Of a DNA stretch of 32,167 nt, positions 1 through 7,665 are shown in pieces. The DNA comes from Candidatus Omnitrophota bacterium (lineage in GTDB: Bacteria > Omnitrophota > Gorgyraeia > 2-02-FULL-51-18): positions 1-32,167 of the forward strand of contig JAHFFN010000017.1 of NCBI GenBank assembly GCA_023247915.1. Direction: 5' to 3'. Each line of letters starts with the position of its first letter. Position 1 is the first letter of the stretch. The notes under the pieces were generated by a model, which ran no database searches, was not told the origin of the DNA, and was given only the letters and a program-made list of their open reading frames with translations. A program made the translations under genes and the position numbers.

Positions 1-101
1 ACAAGACTCGACATTTTAAAATCTTTGAGGAAAACCACGAGCACCAAATACGCCAAAAGCATGCCCTGCCACGCCGAAGAGCCGACGCCCCCGAGAGCGC
101 C
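1..101 (-). pseudogene. RND permease reading frame continuing past an in-frame stop (runs off the left edge)
   Basis: Immediately after the TAA at 102-104 the same frame stays open to the window edge, about 33 codons. It encodes a segment typical of the start of the first transmembrane bundle of RND pumps: a stretch reading WQGMLLAYLVLVVFLKDFK, which is TM2 and the following loop, preceded by GALGGVGSSA. In intact RND proteins this follows the DQS motif directly, with one ordinary residue where the stop now lies. No start codon preceded by a ribosome site is apparent here, so separate translation is unlikely. The rest of the gene lies outside the window. Confidence 0.7.
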
Positions 102-1136
102 TTAGATAGACTTGGACTGATCGGAAATAATATCGACTTGAATGTCTTTGGGAAGCTGTTCTTTTAAATCCGACAAGCGCTTCAAAATACCGCCAGTCAC
201 CTGCACCGTATTGGCCTGGGCTTGTTTTTGAATCGCGATCGTCACGTTATCGACGGAATTAAAACGCGAAAAGCTGGTGCGCTCTTTCATGGAACGATTG
301 ATTTCCGCGACGTCTTTTAAAAGCACAAGACGATTGGAAGGGTCTTTGGAATTCATGTCCTCAAAACGGGGATCTTTGGAGCCTTTCAAATTTTCGCGCT
401 TGACCGGTACCTGCCCCACTTCTTCCATGTGCTTAAATTCCCCGAGAGTACGCACGAGGTATTCATAAAAACTTTCTTTGATGGTGCCGCCGGGATAATT
501 AAGATTGGCGGCGCCAACGGCGTCCGACACCTCGACGATGGAAATACCGGAAGCGCGCAGCTTCGCCTGATCCACATCGACTAAAATCTGTTCCTCCGCG
601 CCGCCGGAAATTGTCGCGGACGCGACACCGTGAATTTTTTCAAGTTCGTCCTTAAACCACTTCCGCGCGACTTCTCTGAGCTGAATCGGCGAGCGTTCTT
701 TCGAGGAAATGCTGATGAGCATGACCGGCAATTCAAACGGATTATTTTTTTTGACGATCGGTTCAGCCGCGTCGCGCGGCAAGCGTTCTTTGATGAGATC
801 AATTTTTTCGCGCACCTGTAGCGACGCGAAATCCATATTTTGATTCCAACCAAATTCGGCGACGACGAGCGACAAACCTTCTTTGGAAATCGAGGTGACT
901 TTACGCAGTACCGAGATACCGCCCACCGCTTCTTCGATGGGCTTGGTGATCAGCGTTTCAATTTCTTCAGGCGCCGCGTTTTCATAAGGCGTGACAATCG
1001 ACAATTGCGGGTAAGAAATCGGCGAAAAAAGATCGCGCGATAAAAGCGAAAAGGAAATCGCCCCGAAAAGAAACACCCCGATATACACCATCAGGGTGGT
1101 AATGGGCCGACGTATGGAAATTTCGGGAAGGCTCAC
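102..1136 (-). CDS. RND-family efflux permease, N-terminal 344 residues, ended by a premature TAA
   Basis: This is the inner-membrane proton-driven pump of a tripartite exporter. Residues about 12-32 form TM1, followed by the porter (PN1/PN2) domain with typical RND sequences such as TKPIEEAVGGI, VREKIDLIKERLP and DVDQAKLRASGIS, ending at DQSKSI. RND permeases are about 1000 residues; here a TAA at 102-104 stops the frame at 344, although homologous sequence continues in the same frame beyond it. The start is GTG at 1136, with AGGTGG (overlapping the TAG stop of the upstream adaptor gene) as ribosome site. It is the third gene of the tolC-adaptor-pump operon. The N-terminal family assignment is secure. 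Whether the protein is truncated, the gene is decayed or the stop is an assembly error cannot be decided here. Substrate is unknown. Confidence 0.85.
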   Translation of the reverse strand: MSLPEISIRRPITTLMVYIGVFLFGAISFSLLSRDLFSPISYPQLSIVTPYENAAPEEIETLITKPIEEAVGGISVLRKVTSISKEGLSLVVAEFGWNQNMDFASLQVREKIDLIKERLPRDAAEPIVKKNNPFELPVMLISISSKERSPIQLREVARKWFKDELEKIHGVASATISGGAEEQILVDVDQAKLRASGISIVEVSDAVGAANLNYPGGTIKESFYEYLVRTLGEFKHMEEVGQVPVKRENLKGSKDPRFEDMNSKDPSNRLVLLKDVAEINRSMKERTSFSRFNSVDNVTIAIQKQAQANTVQVTGGILKRLSDLKEQLPKDIQVDIISDQSKSI

Positions 1137-1144
1137 AGGGCCAC

Positions 1145-2278
1145 CTAGAAGATTCCCTCTTGGGTTTCGGTGATTTCCACTTTAGCGTTGTCTTGAAATT
1201 CTTGCTCGACATCGACGATGACTTGATCGCCTTCTTCCAAACCTTCTTTGACTTCAATCGCGTCCGGAGTCGCGTACGCGATCTCAATCGTCCGGGTTTC
1301 CACGGTTCCAAAAGCGGATTCTGTTTTCTCTTCACCGGGTTTGGCCGCTTCTTTCGGCGCCAACTCCGCGGATTCTTCGGGATGCACCACAAACACCAAG
1401 TACTGATCTTCTTTTTTCTTGAAGCTCGAGCTCGGAATCACGAGCGCGTTTTCTTTTTCATACACCAGCACATTCACGCGCCCGAACATACCGGGTTTTA
1501 TTTTTTCATCCACATTTGAAAGCTTCGAACGCACCTTCACCGTGCGGGAGCGGCCTTCCACAATGGGCGCCACAGAATCGATTTTTCCTTTGAACACCTG
1601 ATCGGGGTAAGACTCGACGGTGACCTCGACATTTTGCCCTTCTTTAACCTTGGGAATATCTTTTTCGATGATTCCAAATTCAATGTAAACGTCTTTGATG
1701 TCCACAAAAGCTCCCACCTTGTCCTGCGGAGTCACATAAGAACCTTTGTCCACTTCCAACGCGCCCATGTAGCCGTCGCTGAAAGCGATGAGATTGGTTT
1801 TTTCAAGCTCCACCTTGGCGGATTGATACTCCAGCTGGGATTGTTTGAGCTTGGTTTCCACGATATTGCCCAACTCAAAAAGTTTGGCCTGTTTTTCCAT
1901 CTCGATTTTGGCGTATTCGAGTTTGAGCAGCGCCTCTTTCTGATCAAGACTGGCGATAATATCGCCCTGCGTGATGCGCTCCCCCTCTTTGAAATTGATG
2001 TACTCGATATTTCCCGCCGTCGGAAATCGCAAGTCATACTCCCGGAAGCCTTTGATCGTACCCAACGACGGCAAGGTGTCGCGAAAACTCACATGCGCGA
2101 CTTTGTAAACTTTGACGGGCGGGGGAATTTCAGCCGCCGTTTTTTTCTCCGCGTCTTTTTTGTGTTTTTTTAATACCGGAAAACCGCCGACACAACTGAT
2201 ATTATTTTTGACAAACGACGCGATAAAAAATAACGCGACAATCACCGCTAAAATCGGAATGAGACGTTTTATTTTCAT
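1145..2278 (-). CDS. Efflux RND transporter periplasmic adaptor (membrane fusion protein)
   Basis: A 377-residue adaptor that would link the inner-membrane RND pump to the outer-membrane channel. Residues about 7-24 are a hydrophobic N-terminal anchor or signal. They are followed by a lipoyl/barrel-sandwich half (GNIEYINFKEGERITQGDIIASLD), a short coiled-coil hairpin (about 115-160), the second lipoyl half (SDGYMGALEVDKGSYV), a beta-barrel domain and a membrane-proximal domain (PGMFGRVNVLV, VIPSSSF). An acidic, Ala/Glu/Lys-rich insertion lies near residues 305-325. The ATG overlaps the TGA of the upstream tolC-like gene (ATGA), indicating translational coupling. The pump gene begins 8 nt after its TAG. 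The short hairpin resembles heavy-metal or multidrug (AcrA/MdtA-like) adaptors; specificity cannot be read from sequence. Confidence 0.93.
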   Translation of the reverse strand: MKIKRLIPILAVIVALFFIASFVKNNISCVGGFPVLKKHKKDAEKKTAAEIPPPVKVYKVAHVSFRDTLPSLGTIKGFREYDLRFPTAGNIEYINFKEGERITQGDIIASLDQKEALLKLEYAKIEMEKQAKLFELGNIVETKLKQSQLEYQSAKVELEKTNLIAFSDGYMGALEVDKGSYVTPQDKVGAFVDIKDVYIEFGIIEKDIPKVKEGQNVEVTVESYPDQVFKGKIDSVAPIVEGRSRTVKVRSKLSNVDEKIKPGMFGRVNVLVYEKENALVIPSSSFKKKEDQYLVFVVHPEESAELAPKEAAKPGEEKTESAFGTVETRTIEIAYATPDAIEVKEGLEEGDQVIVDVEQEFQDNAKVEITETQEGIF

Positions 2279-4107
2279 GAGGGTTCTGAACCTTTCTTAG
2301 AAAAAATATTCGGATCTCCCAGCGACACGCCGAGACTTGAGACCGCCAGGTTGTAATCAACCACGGCTTGGATGAATGAAAATTTGTCCTGTGTTAATTC
2401 GATATAGCCCTCGATCAGATTCGCGGGTTGCGATTCTTGGAGTCCCACCAGATACTCCAAAATGGAATTTTGTTTTTCTTGATAACGGATCTTGGCAATC
2501 GACGAATCGATTTGAATCAATGATTTTTGAATGTTGTAATAATCTTCTCGGATCTTGAGCGTGAGTTCATTTTTGGTTTTGTCGAGATCCGCTTCCGCTT
2601 GGAGCAACGCGCCGCGCGCGCTTTTTTCATCCGTAATTTCAGCAAATTTATCCATGATATTGAAAGTCAGTTTTTGGCTCCAATCCTCTGAGCCGCCGGT
2701 CGGAGAAATCACCGAAGGCGCATACACGTGTTTGACCTGCTCCCATTCCACGGAGTTGGGACCCAGAGGCATACTGCCTTTGATACCAAAAAACCATTCC
2801 TTTTCTTGATTAACCTCCAACTTGTCATTAATGCCACGAGTGGGTGTAGGCGTGTCTTCGCTCGTAAAGGTGGAATAAGTCGCATCGTCCAAAATACCTT
2901 CACCGGATGTCCCGTAAGAACCACGAAGATCAAAGTGTGGTCTTTTTTTAGCGGCGTACACTTCCAATCCATATTTGGCGGATTCTCGTGTAAATTCTTT
3001 GGCTTTCAAATCGGGATTGTATTTGTAACCTTGCTCCAAAAGATCCTCAAAATTTAATTCTTTTTTCTCAAAATTTAATTTCAAATCCAAAGGCAAAGGC
3101 TCTTTGGCATTTAATCCGATGGTTTGCACTAAAGAAATATTGGCGGACAAAAGATCATTGTTGGCCGATTCCATTTGGAAAAAAACTTGATGATACTGGG
3201 ATTCCGTATTCAGATACTCCACTTCTGATATTACTTTTTCACGGTGCGCGTCGAGAATACGCTTGTAAACAACATTGGTTTGATTATAAAGTGCGACTTC
3301 GTACTCGACGTTGTACTCCGCTTTGACGGCTCCGTAATAGGCGCTGCGAACTTGTTGAACAAATTCATTTTTGGCTTTTGCGTATTCTGCTTCGGCATTA
3401 CGCACATTTTCATCCGCTTGTTTGGCGGTAAGAATTAATTCTCCGCCGTAATAAAGCGGCTGGTTCACATTGACTTTATAGCTTTGCGTTCTAAAAGTAC
3501 GCGGAGTGGGCTGTGTCGTGGAGGGTTGTTTACCTCCGGAACTATTTGGCAAAACCGCGACCAATTGCACCGTTGGAAAAAGCGCACGGCTGGCTTCATT
3601 GCGTTTGGACTTGGCGACTTCGATTTTCTGCGCGGCGGATTTGGTTTGCAAATTATTGGCCAAACCAATTTCCACAGCCTCCTCTACCGTAATTTTCCCG
3701 TCAGAAACGGCGACCTTGTAAAGCATTTGGCCCTCAGAAAGTTTGGGCTCTCGATACTTAGGAGCAAACCATCCTTTTTTTGCTTTTGGTTTTTCGGCGA
3801 CAGGCGCGGCGAGCGGCGATGTTTGTTGAGGTTTTTGAGTCGAAGGGGTTAATTTTATTTCTTTAGGCCCCTGTTCATAACCGCTTCGCGTCAGTTCCGT
3901 GATCAAATCCTGCGCTTCTTTTTCTAAATACACGGATTTTTCTTGATCGAGCGCGACATTCACGCTGTCCATTTTTTGGGCGATACTTTGCTGTTTTTGT
4001 TTGGCGTAAACGATTTCTTGTTGAAAGGAATTGAGGGACTCCTCAGCGTAACAAAAAACTGAGAAAAAAAGAGCAAAACCCACCATGAAGGGAGTAAGTT
4101 TTTTCAT
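2275..4107 (-). CDS. TolC-family outer-membrane efflux protein
   Basis: A 610-residue outer-membrane factor forming the exit duct of the tripartite exporter. It begins with a Sec signal peptide (MKKLTPFMVGFALFFSVFCYA, cleavage after about residue 21). Next comes an unusual N-terminal extension of roughly 110 residues, Gln/Lys- and then Pro/Ala-rich, before the first OEP repeat, which starts near ITVEEAVEIGLANNL. Two OEP halves with long amphipathic helices follow (for example NAEAEYAKAKNEFVQQVRSA and LLQAEADLDKTKNELTLKIR). Typical TolC proteins are 420-500 residues, so the extension is notable; it may be a periplasmic or peptidoglycan-contacting segment (inference). It is the first gene of the export operon, with its own strong promoter and a very short leader. 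Its stop overlaps the adaptor start. Confidence 0.93.
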   Translation of the reverse strand: MKKLTPFMVGFALFFSVFCYAEESLNSFQQEIVYAKQKQQSIAQKMDSVNVALDQEKSVYLEKEAQDLITELTRSGYEQGPKEIKLTPSTQKPQQTSPLAAPVAEKPKAKKGWFAPKYREPKLSEGQMLYKVAVSDGKITVEEAVEIGLANNLQTKSAAQKIEVAKSKRNEASRALFPTVQLVAVLPNSSGGKQPSTTQPTPRTFRTQSYKVNVNQPLYYGGELILTAKQADENVRNAEAEYAKAKNEFVQQVRSAYYGAVKAEYNVEYEVALYNQTNVVYKRILDAHREKVISEVEYLNTESQYHQVFFQMESANNDLLSANISLVQTIGLNAKEPLPLDLKLNFEKKELNFEDLLEQGYKYNPDLKAKEFTRESAKYGLEVYAAKKRPHFDLRGSYGTSGEGILDDATYSTFTSEDTPTPTRGINDKLEVNQEKEWFFGIKGSMPLGPNSVEWEQVKHVYAPSVISPTGGSEDWSQKLTFNIMDKFAEITDEKSARGALLQAEADLDKTKNELTLKIREDYYNIQKSLIQIDSSIAKIRYQEKQNSILEYLVGLQESQPANLIEGYIELTQDKFSFIQAVVDYNLAVSSLGVSLGDPNIFSKKGSEPS

Positions 4108-4127
4108 TAAGATTTATCTTCTAATGT

Positions 4128-4156
4128 ATTCTAGAGAAAGGACTTAAAGATGTCAA
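4128..4156 (-). promoter_or_regulatory. Sigma-70-type promoter of the tolC-adaptor-pump operon
   Basis: On the minus strand TTGACA (4151-4156) is separated by exactly 17 nt from TAGAAT (4128-4133), a perfect -35 and a 5/6 -10. The expected start point, about 4121, leaves a leader of only about 14 nt before the ATG at 4107, with AGAAG (4118-4122) at the very 5' end as a weak ribosome site. The -35 box overlaps the TGA that now ends the truncated rarA frame (4153-4155), so this promoter sits at the junction where rarA lost its C-terminus. Confidence 0.8.
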
Positions 4157-4785
4157 GGAACGTGTCGATTTTTCAACGCGTCCGGAACCGGTGGGGTGCG
4201 ATCAGAAGTGATTTTTTGAAGAGATTCCTCAATCTTTAAATAAGCTTCTTTAGATTTAGTCGCGCGACTTAAATAAATCACGGTTTGAGAAAAAATAATG
4301 CGTGCTTCCGGCATGCCCACAAACTCAGTTGCCTGCAAAGTCGCGTTGGCCAACACCAACGCCATCGGATCCGCGTTGCCAATATCTTCCGAGGCAAAAA
4401 TCACCATTCGCCGCGCGATAAAACGGGTATCTTCCCCGGCGTAAAGCATTTTTGCCAGATACGACAACGCTCCGTCCGTGTCCGAAGCGCGCATCGACTT
4501 GATAAATGCGGAAATGGTGTCATAGTGCTGATCACCATCCGCGTCATAGACCACGGCTTTCTTCTGAATAGACTCTTCCGCAATGCTTCGAGTCAAATGC
4601 ACTTCTGAATTGGCAGATTTAGTCGTCAAAATACCCAGTTCTAGGGCATTGAGTGCACGGCGGGCATCCCCATCTGAAATTTTGGCCAAAAAATTCAAAG
4701 CGTCTTCATCAACTTTGACAGAAATAGTGCCAAATCCATTTATTTTGTCGACTAACGAGTTTTTTAAGATAGTCTTTAACTCATT
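4153..4785 (-). pseudogene. rarA: rarA (mgsA) 3' part: helical lid and oligomerisation region, truncated
   Basis: This continues the rarA frame directly after the TAA at 4786-4788. The first 29 codons (NELKTILKNSLVDKINGFG...) match the expected AAA+ lid, followed by NFLAKISDGDARRALNALEL, the signature of the RarA/clamp-loader lid. Next is the tetramerisation region (ARRMVIFASEDIGNADPMAL, ATEFVGMPEARIIFSQTVIYL). The frame ends at VPDALKNRHVP with TGA, where family members normally run another 60 or so residues including a GYKYPHDY-like motif; none of this is found in any frame before tolC begins at 4107. The first plausible internal start is a TTG at 4698 without a clear ribosome site. With the upstream nonsense codon this argues for a decaying gene. 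Confidence 0.8.
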
Positions 4786-5295
4786 TTATGACAATGGCTT
4801 AAGTTCAAACACCAGGGAACGGGAAAGAAGGGCTGGAACAATGGAGAAAAATGGATTATGGGTAGTTGCCCCAATCAAAATGGGGTTCCCTTTTTCCACA
4901 TCCGGCATCAAAATATCTTGCTGGGCTTTGTTAAAACGGTGGATTTCGTCGATAAAAAGAATCGTGCGCTGGCCGGAAAGATCAAAACGTTTTTTGGCCG
5001 CGTCGATCACCTTTCGCATCTCCGCCACATTGCTTGTGACCGCGTTGAGAGGCTCAAAAAAGGATTTGGTCTCGTTAGAAATAACACCCGCGAGCGTCGT
5101 TTTTCCGGTACCGGGAGGCCCGTACAAAATTAACGAAGAAATCTTATCCGACTCAATCGCCCGCGTCAAAAGTTTCCCGGAACCCAAAATATGCGACTGC
5201 CCCACATATTCTTTAAGCGACGCCGGCCTCATCCTCGCCGCCAACGGCTCCGTCTTCTTCGAATTAACTTTCTTTTCCGCCTGAAACAAATCCAT
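4786..5295 (-). pseudogene. rarA: rarA (mgsA) 5' part: AAA+ ATPase core, ended by an in-frame TAA
   Basis: RarA/MgsA is a clamp-loader-related AAA+ ATPase acting at stalled replication forks. Visible motifs: box region LAARMRPASLKEYVGQSHIL (18-37), Walker A GPPGTGKTT (59-67), Walker B LFIDEIHRF (113-121), sensor 1 GATTHNP (142-148) and arginine finger LLSRS (156-160). The frame stops after FELKPLS at residue 169 with TAA (4786-4788). The family reads on here as PLS-[K/E]-x-[E/D]-L, and that continuation lies in the same frame just beyond the stop. Start is ATG at 5295, with no strong Shine-Dalgarno. A 169-residue product would hold the nucleotide-binding core but no lid, so activity is doubtful. 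Confidence 0.85.
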
Positions 5296-5726
5296 TTTAT
5301 TTTACTCGCACGAATGAAAAAATTATTTCTTACTACTTCCAATCATTAGAGCTAGCGACGGGTGGCACCGGACGGGGCGCCCCGTGGGCGCGCAGTCCAT
5401 GAAATTTTTTTAAAAATGTTTAAAAAAATTTCTGCTTCTGGACGAGCACCCATGGGGCTGTCCGGTGACAGGATCCGTCGCCTGAACACGTGCTCGGAAT
5501 CGACGTGGCAAAGAAACTATTTTAGAATGAGGGCCCCGCCTGTGCCGTGCTGCCGCGCCGCTTTTGCTGAACCCTACTAGACAAGGGCGGGAACCAACCG
5601 GACGCCTTTAGGTCATCTTTTCTTGCGAAAAGCGACTCACCAGCGCCGCGAGATCAGCTCCCTGGTTTGATGAGTATTGGATCCGCAATTATTGGACGCT
5701 CATGATCCACGAGCACCGCAGGGAAA
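5296..5726. other. 431-bp gap without a convincing gene, compositionally patchy
   Basis: No frame here resembles a known protein over a useful length. The gap holds a GC-rich palindrome ACGGGGCGCCCCGT (5372-5385), a perfect AT-rich hairpin (5401-5432), and a second small hairpin CTGTC-CGGT-GACAG (5458-5471). On the minus strand a short stretch ending in TAA (about 5612-5687) reads NQGADLAALVSRFSQEK, which resembles the extreme C-terminus of some methyl-accepting chemotaxis proteins; it may be a gene remnant, with low confidence. I looked for landmarks of RNase P RNA, tmRNA, SRP RNA and 6S RNA on both strands and did not find them. It lies between broken rarA and the coiled-coil gene. Confidence 0.5.
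5366..5467. repeat. 102-nt imperfect foldback with a perfect 14-bp apical stem
   Basis: The outer arms CACCGGAC (5366-5373) and GTCCGGTG (5460-5467) are exact reverse complements. Inside them GCCCC (5379-5383) can pair with GGGGC (5454-5458), TGGG (5385-5388) with CCCA (5449-5452), and GTCCA (5395-5399) with TGGAC (5439-5443). The tip is a perfect 14-bp inverted repeat (5401-5414 with 5419-5432) around the loop AATG. The structure is therefore GC-rich at the base and purely AT-rich at the tip. No T-run follows on either strand as in an ordinary terminator. It could be a structured RNA, a miniature palindromic element or a recombination scar. Confidence 0.65.
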
Positions 5727-7337
5727 TTAAGCTTGTTTTGTTTTTTGCCGGTCATCAAAACTGGAAACTAAGGATTCCAGATACGATTCAAAATTAGATT
5801 TTAAATTTTGCATATCGGCGAGATTGGCCGCGAGATTGGCCTGTAATTCCGCGATCGTTTTTTGATATTTGGCTTCCTGACTCTTGACGGCCTGGTTGGC
5901 TTCATTCAGCTCCTTCACGCGCTCGTTCAATGTCGCGAGACTTTCTTCGCGCGCGCTGAGTTTCGCCTCTGTGGTTTTCAGCTGATTTTCCAATTTAGCA
6001 ATCGCCGCTCCTGATTCCGCGTGCGTTCTTTTTAAAACCGCGGCGGCTTTCTCAAGATCACTGATCCGTCCCAACGCTTGAACATAGTCCGCGTCGCGTC
6101 TCTTGTAACGGCTCTCGAGTCCCTTGTATTCATTGTTCATCGACTCTTTTTCTTTCAAGAAATCATCGCGATCGGCCGTGGCTTTTTGGACTTCTTCTTC
6201 CGCTAACTGCAGGCGTTTATTTTCCGCTTGAAGCGCGTTGTTGGAATCCGTGAGTTTCGCGATCTGATCTTCGTATTCATTCTTGGTTTCATCAAATGTT
6301 TTTTGCACTTCTTGTTTTTCCGATTCCAACATCACGATCTCGCCGCGCGCTTTATCCAGCGTCGATTGCAAATCGCTTTTGGAAGCGCGTTCTTTGACAA
6401 TGTCATTTTTAATCGAACGCATCACATCCATTTCGCTTTGAAGTTTTTTATTTTGAAGTGCGAGTGAATCGATTTTGGCCGTGGAGGCGTCCATGCTCAA
6501 CTGCATCTCTTCTTTTTCTTTCAAAAGATCTTTGTTGGCCGCTTGAGCTTCTTCTAACTGAGACGTCAAATAACTTCTGGCATCTTTAAATTCGCCATCG
6601 GACGCTTGAGCGCTTTGAAGCTTGGCTTGCAGCGTTTCGTTGCGGGATTTGAGCGCTTCAATCTGAATCACATATTCATTGGCGGAAAGATCCCGAGGTT
6701 CTTCCGGGGATACCGCACGGCTTTCCAGTTCTTTGACACGCGCTTGTAAAATCTGAACACGCTGATCGGCGTTTTGCTTTTCTAGACGTAATTTCTGGAC
6801 ATCCACCTCGGCTGTTCCCACCGCGGCGGGCTTGGGCTTGCTGATTTGGCTTTTGATCGCGCGGAGTTGAGACTCCAGGTCACGATTTCTGGCTTGCAAT
6901 CCCTGCAATTGATTAAAAGCCTCTTCTCTTTGTTGAGCCAAGGCCTCTTTTTCGGACTGGATAGAGGTTATCTGAGTATTTAAAACTTCTAACTTTGACT
7001 GTAACTCACTGCCATTAAAAGAATTAGGATTTTTAATAGTCGAAATTGGTGCCACTTCTACCGCAAATTGCTGTTTAGCCGTCTGAGACTTTAAGGTATC
7101 GATCTCCTTATAAGCTTCGTCGCGCTCTTTGGTCAGCGTGCGGACATGGTCTTTCCAAATTTCCAGAAGTTCTTGTCCCCGTTCAGGATCGGACGTTTGA
7201 GAGTTGTCCTGAGAACGCGACACGTCAACGGCCGGTTGGCCTGCCTGGAGTGTTTCCGCCTTTACAGAGGCACTGGGGCTCAAGGACAAACAAAAAAGCA
7301 CTAAAACGAAAATAAAAAATTTTCTCATATTTCTCAT
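5727..7337 (-). CDS. Secreted or periplasmic long coiled-coil protein, function unknown
   Basis: About 536 residues. It opens with a basic N-terminus and a hydrophobic signal (FFIFVLVLFCLSLS), with likely cleavage after SVKA. Almost all the rest is heptad-rich coiled coil dominated by Glu, Lys, Gln, Leu and Ala (for example LTSQLEEAQAANKDLLKEKE, SLATLNERVKELNEANQAVK), from about residue 45 to the end. I do not recognise a named family; similar repeats occur in SMC-like, tail-fibre-like and envelope scaffold proteins, so similarity searches will be dominated by composition. I place the start at ATG 7337, which has AAGGGAG about 10 nt upstream and puts the signal peptide at the N-terminus. An in-frame ATG at 7391 would add 18 residues and lacks a ribosome site. 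It lies downstream of the SemiSWEET gene, probably in the same transcript. A periplasmic structural role is inference. Confidence 0.75.
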   Translation of the reverse strand: MRNMRKFFIFVLVLFCLSLSPSASVKAETLQAGQPAVDVSRSQDNSQTSDPERGQELLEIWKDHVRTLTKERDEAYKEIDTLKSQTAKQQFAVEVAPISTIKNPNSFNGSELQSKLEVLNTQITSIQSEKEALAQQREEAFNQLQGLQARNRDLESQLRAIKSQISKPKPAAVGTAEVDVQKLRLEKQNADQRVQILQARVKELESRAVSPEEPRDLSANEYVIQIEALKSRNETLQAKLQSAQASDGEFKDARSYLTSQLEEAQAANKDLLKEKEEMQLSMDASTAKIDSLALQNKKLQSEMDVMRSIKNDIVKERASKSDLQSTLDKARGEIVMLESEKQEVQKTFDETKNEYEDQIAKLTDSNNALQAENKRLQLAEEEVQKATADRDDFLKEKESMNNEYKGLESRYKRRDADYVQALGRISDLEKAAAVLKRTHAESGAAIAKLENQLKTTEAKLSAREESLATLNERVKELNEANQAVKSQEAKYQKTIAELQANLAANLADMQNLKSNFESYLESLVSSFDDRQKTKQA

Positions 7338-7392
7338 GGGTACTAGACTCCCTTGGCCTGACATTAATTTTGTGATATTTCTGGATCTCATT

Positions 7393-7665
7393 CTAAGCCT
7401 TTGGACGGTATTTTAAAATAAAAAAAAGAACGGCGGAAAAGAAGACAATATTGACAACACCGAAGGCGCGAAACGCGAAATCTTCCGATAGTAGCGCGTG
7501 CGGCGTCATGAGAACAATGCAAACCCAGACCCCGATCGCCCAAGAGAGACTAAAATCGCCCGAACTTTTTCTTTTAATGATTTTAAGTATCAACGGAATA
7601 TTGAAAAACGGCAAAACCACGCCCGCGACCGCGCCGATCCAAAGAATCCACTGCTGGCGATTCAC
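7393..7665 (-). CDS. SemiSWEET / PQ-loop family small membrane protein
   Basis: A 90-residue protein with three predicted transmembrane helices (about 5-27, 39-60 and 64-85), the size and topology of a SemiSWEET half-transporter that dimerises to form a sugar-permeable channel. The first helix and loop contain PFFNIPLILKIIKRKSSGDF, matching the family pattern in which a Pro in TM1 is followed by a basic loop and S-x-x-(F/S)-S before TM2. It starts with GTG at 7665, overlapping the TAG of pheT by one base, so it is probably translationally coupled to pheT. A sugar-transport role is from family knowledge; the substrate is unknown. Its position behind phenylalanyl-tRNA synthetase genes is odd and gives no functional hint. 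Confidence 0.8.
   Translation of the reverse strand: MNRQQWILWIGAVAGVVLPFFNIPLILKIIKRKSSGDFSLSWAIGVWVCIVLMTPHALLSEDFAFRAFGVVNIVFFSAVLFFILKYRPKA

Noticed and set aside
102-4788. Reassignment of TAA to a sense codon in this organism
   Set aside because: TAA ends pheS, rplT, rpmI, infC, thrS, rpmH, dnaA, gyrB and others at the expected lengths, and reading through it would fuse pheS to pheT. Nonsense mutation or sequencing error is simpler.
4583-5284. A 233-codon open frame on the plus strand opposite rarA
   Set aside because: It is antisense to clear RarA motifs (Walker A and B on the minus strand) and has no family resemblance or ribosome site.
5362-5580. A 72-codon plus-strand frame in the rarA/coiled-coil gap
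   Set aside because: It runs through the foldback, has very uneven composition and no ribosome site; nothing in it resembles a protein family.
5296-5726. RNase P RNA, tmRNA, SRP RNA or 6S RNA in the gene-free gap
   Set aside because: I looked on both strands for GAGGAAAGTCC, the tmRNA GGATTCGAC and T-arm, the SRP tetraloop region and 6S-like ends, and found none convincingly.
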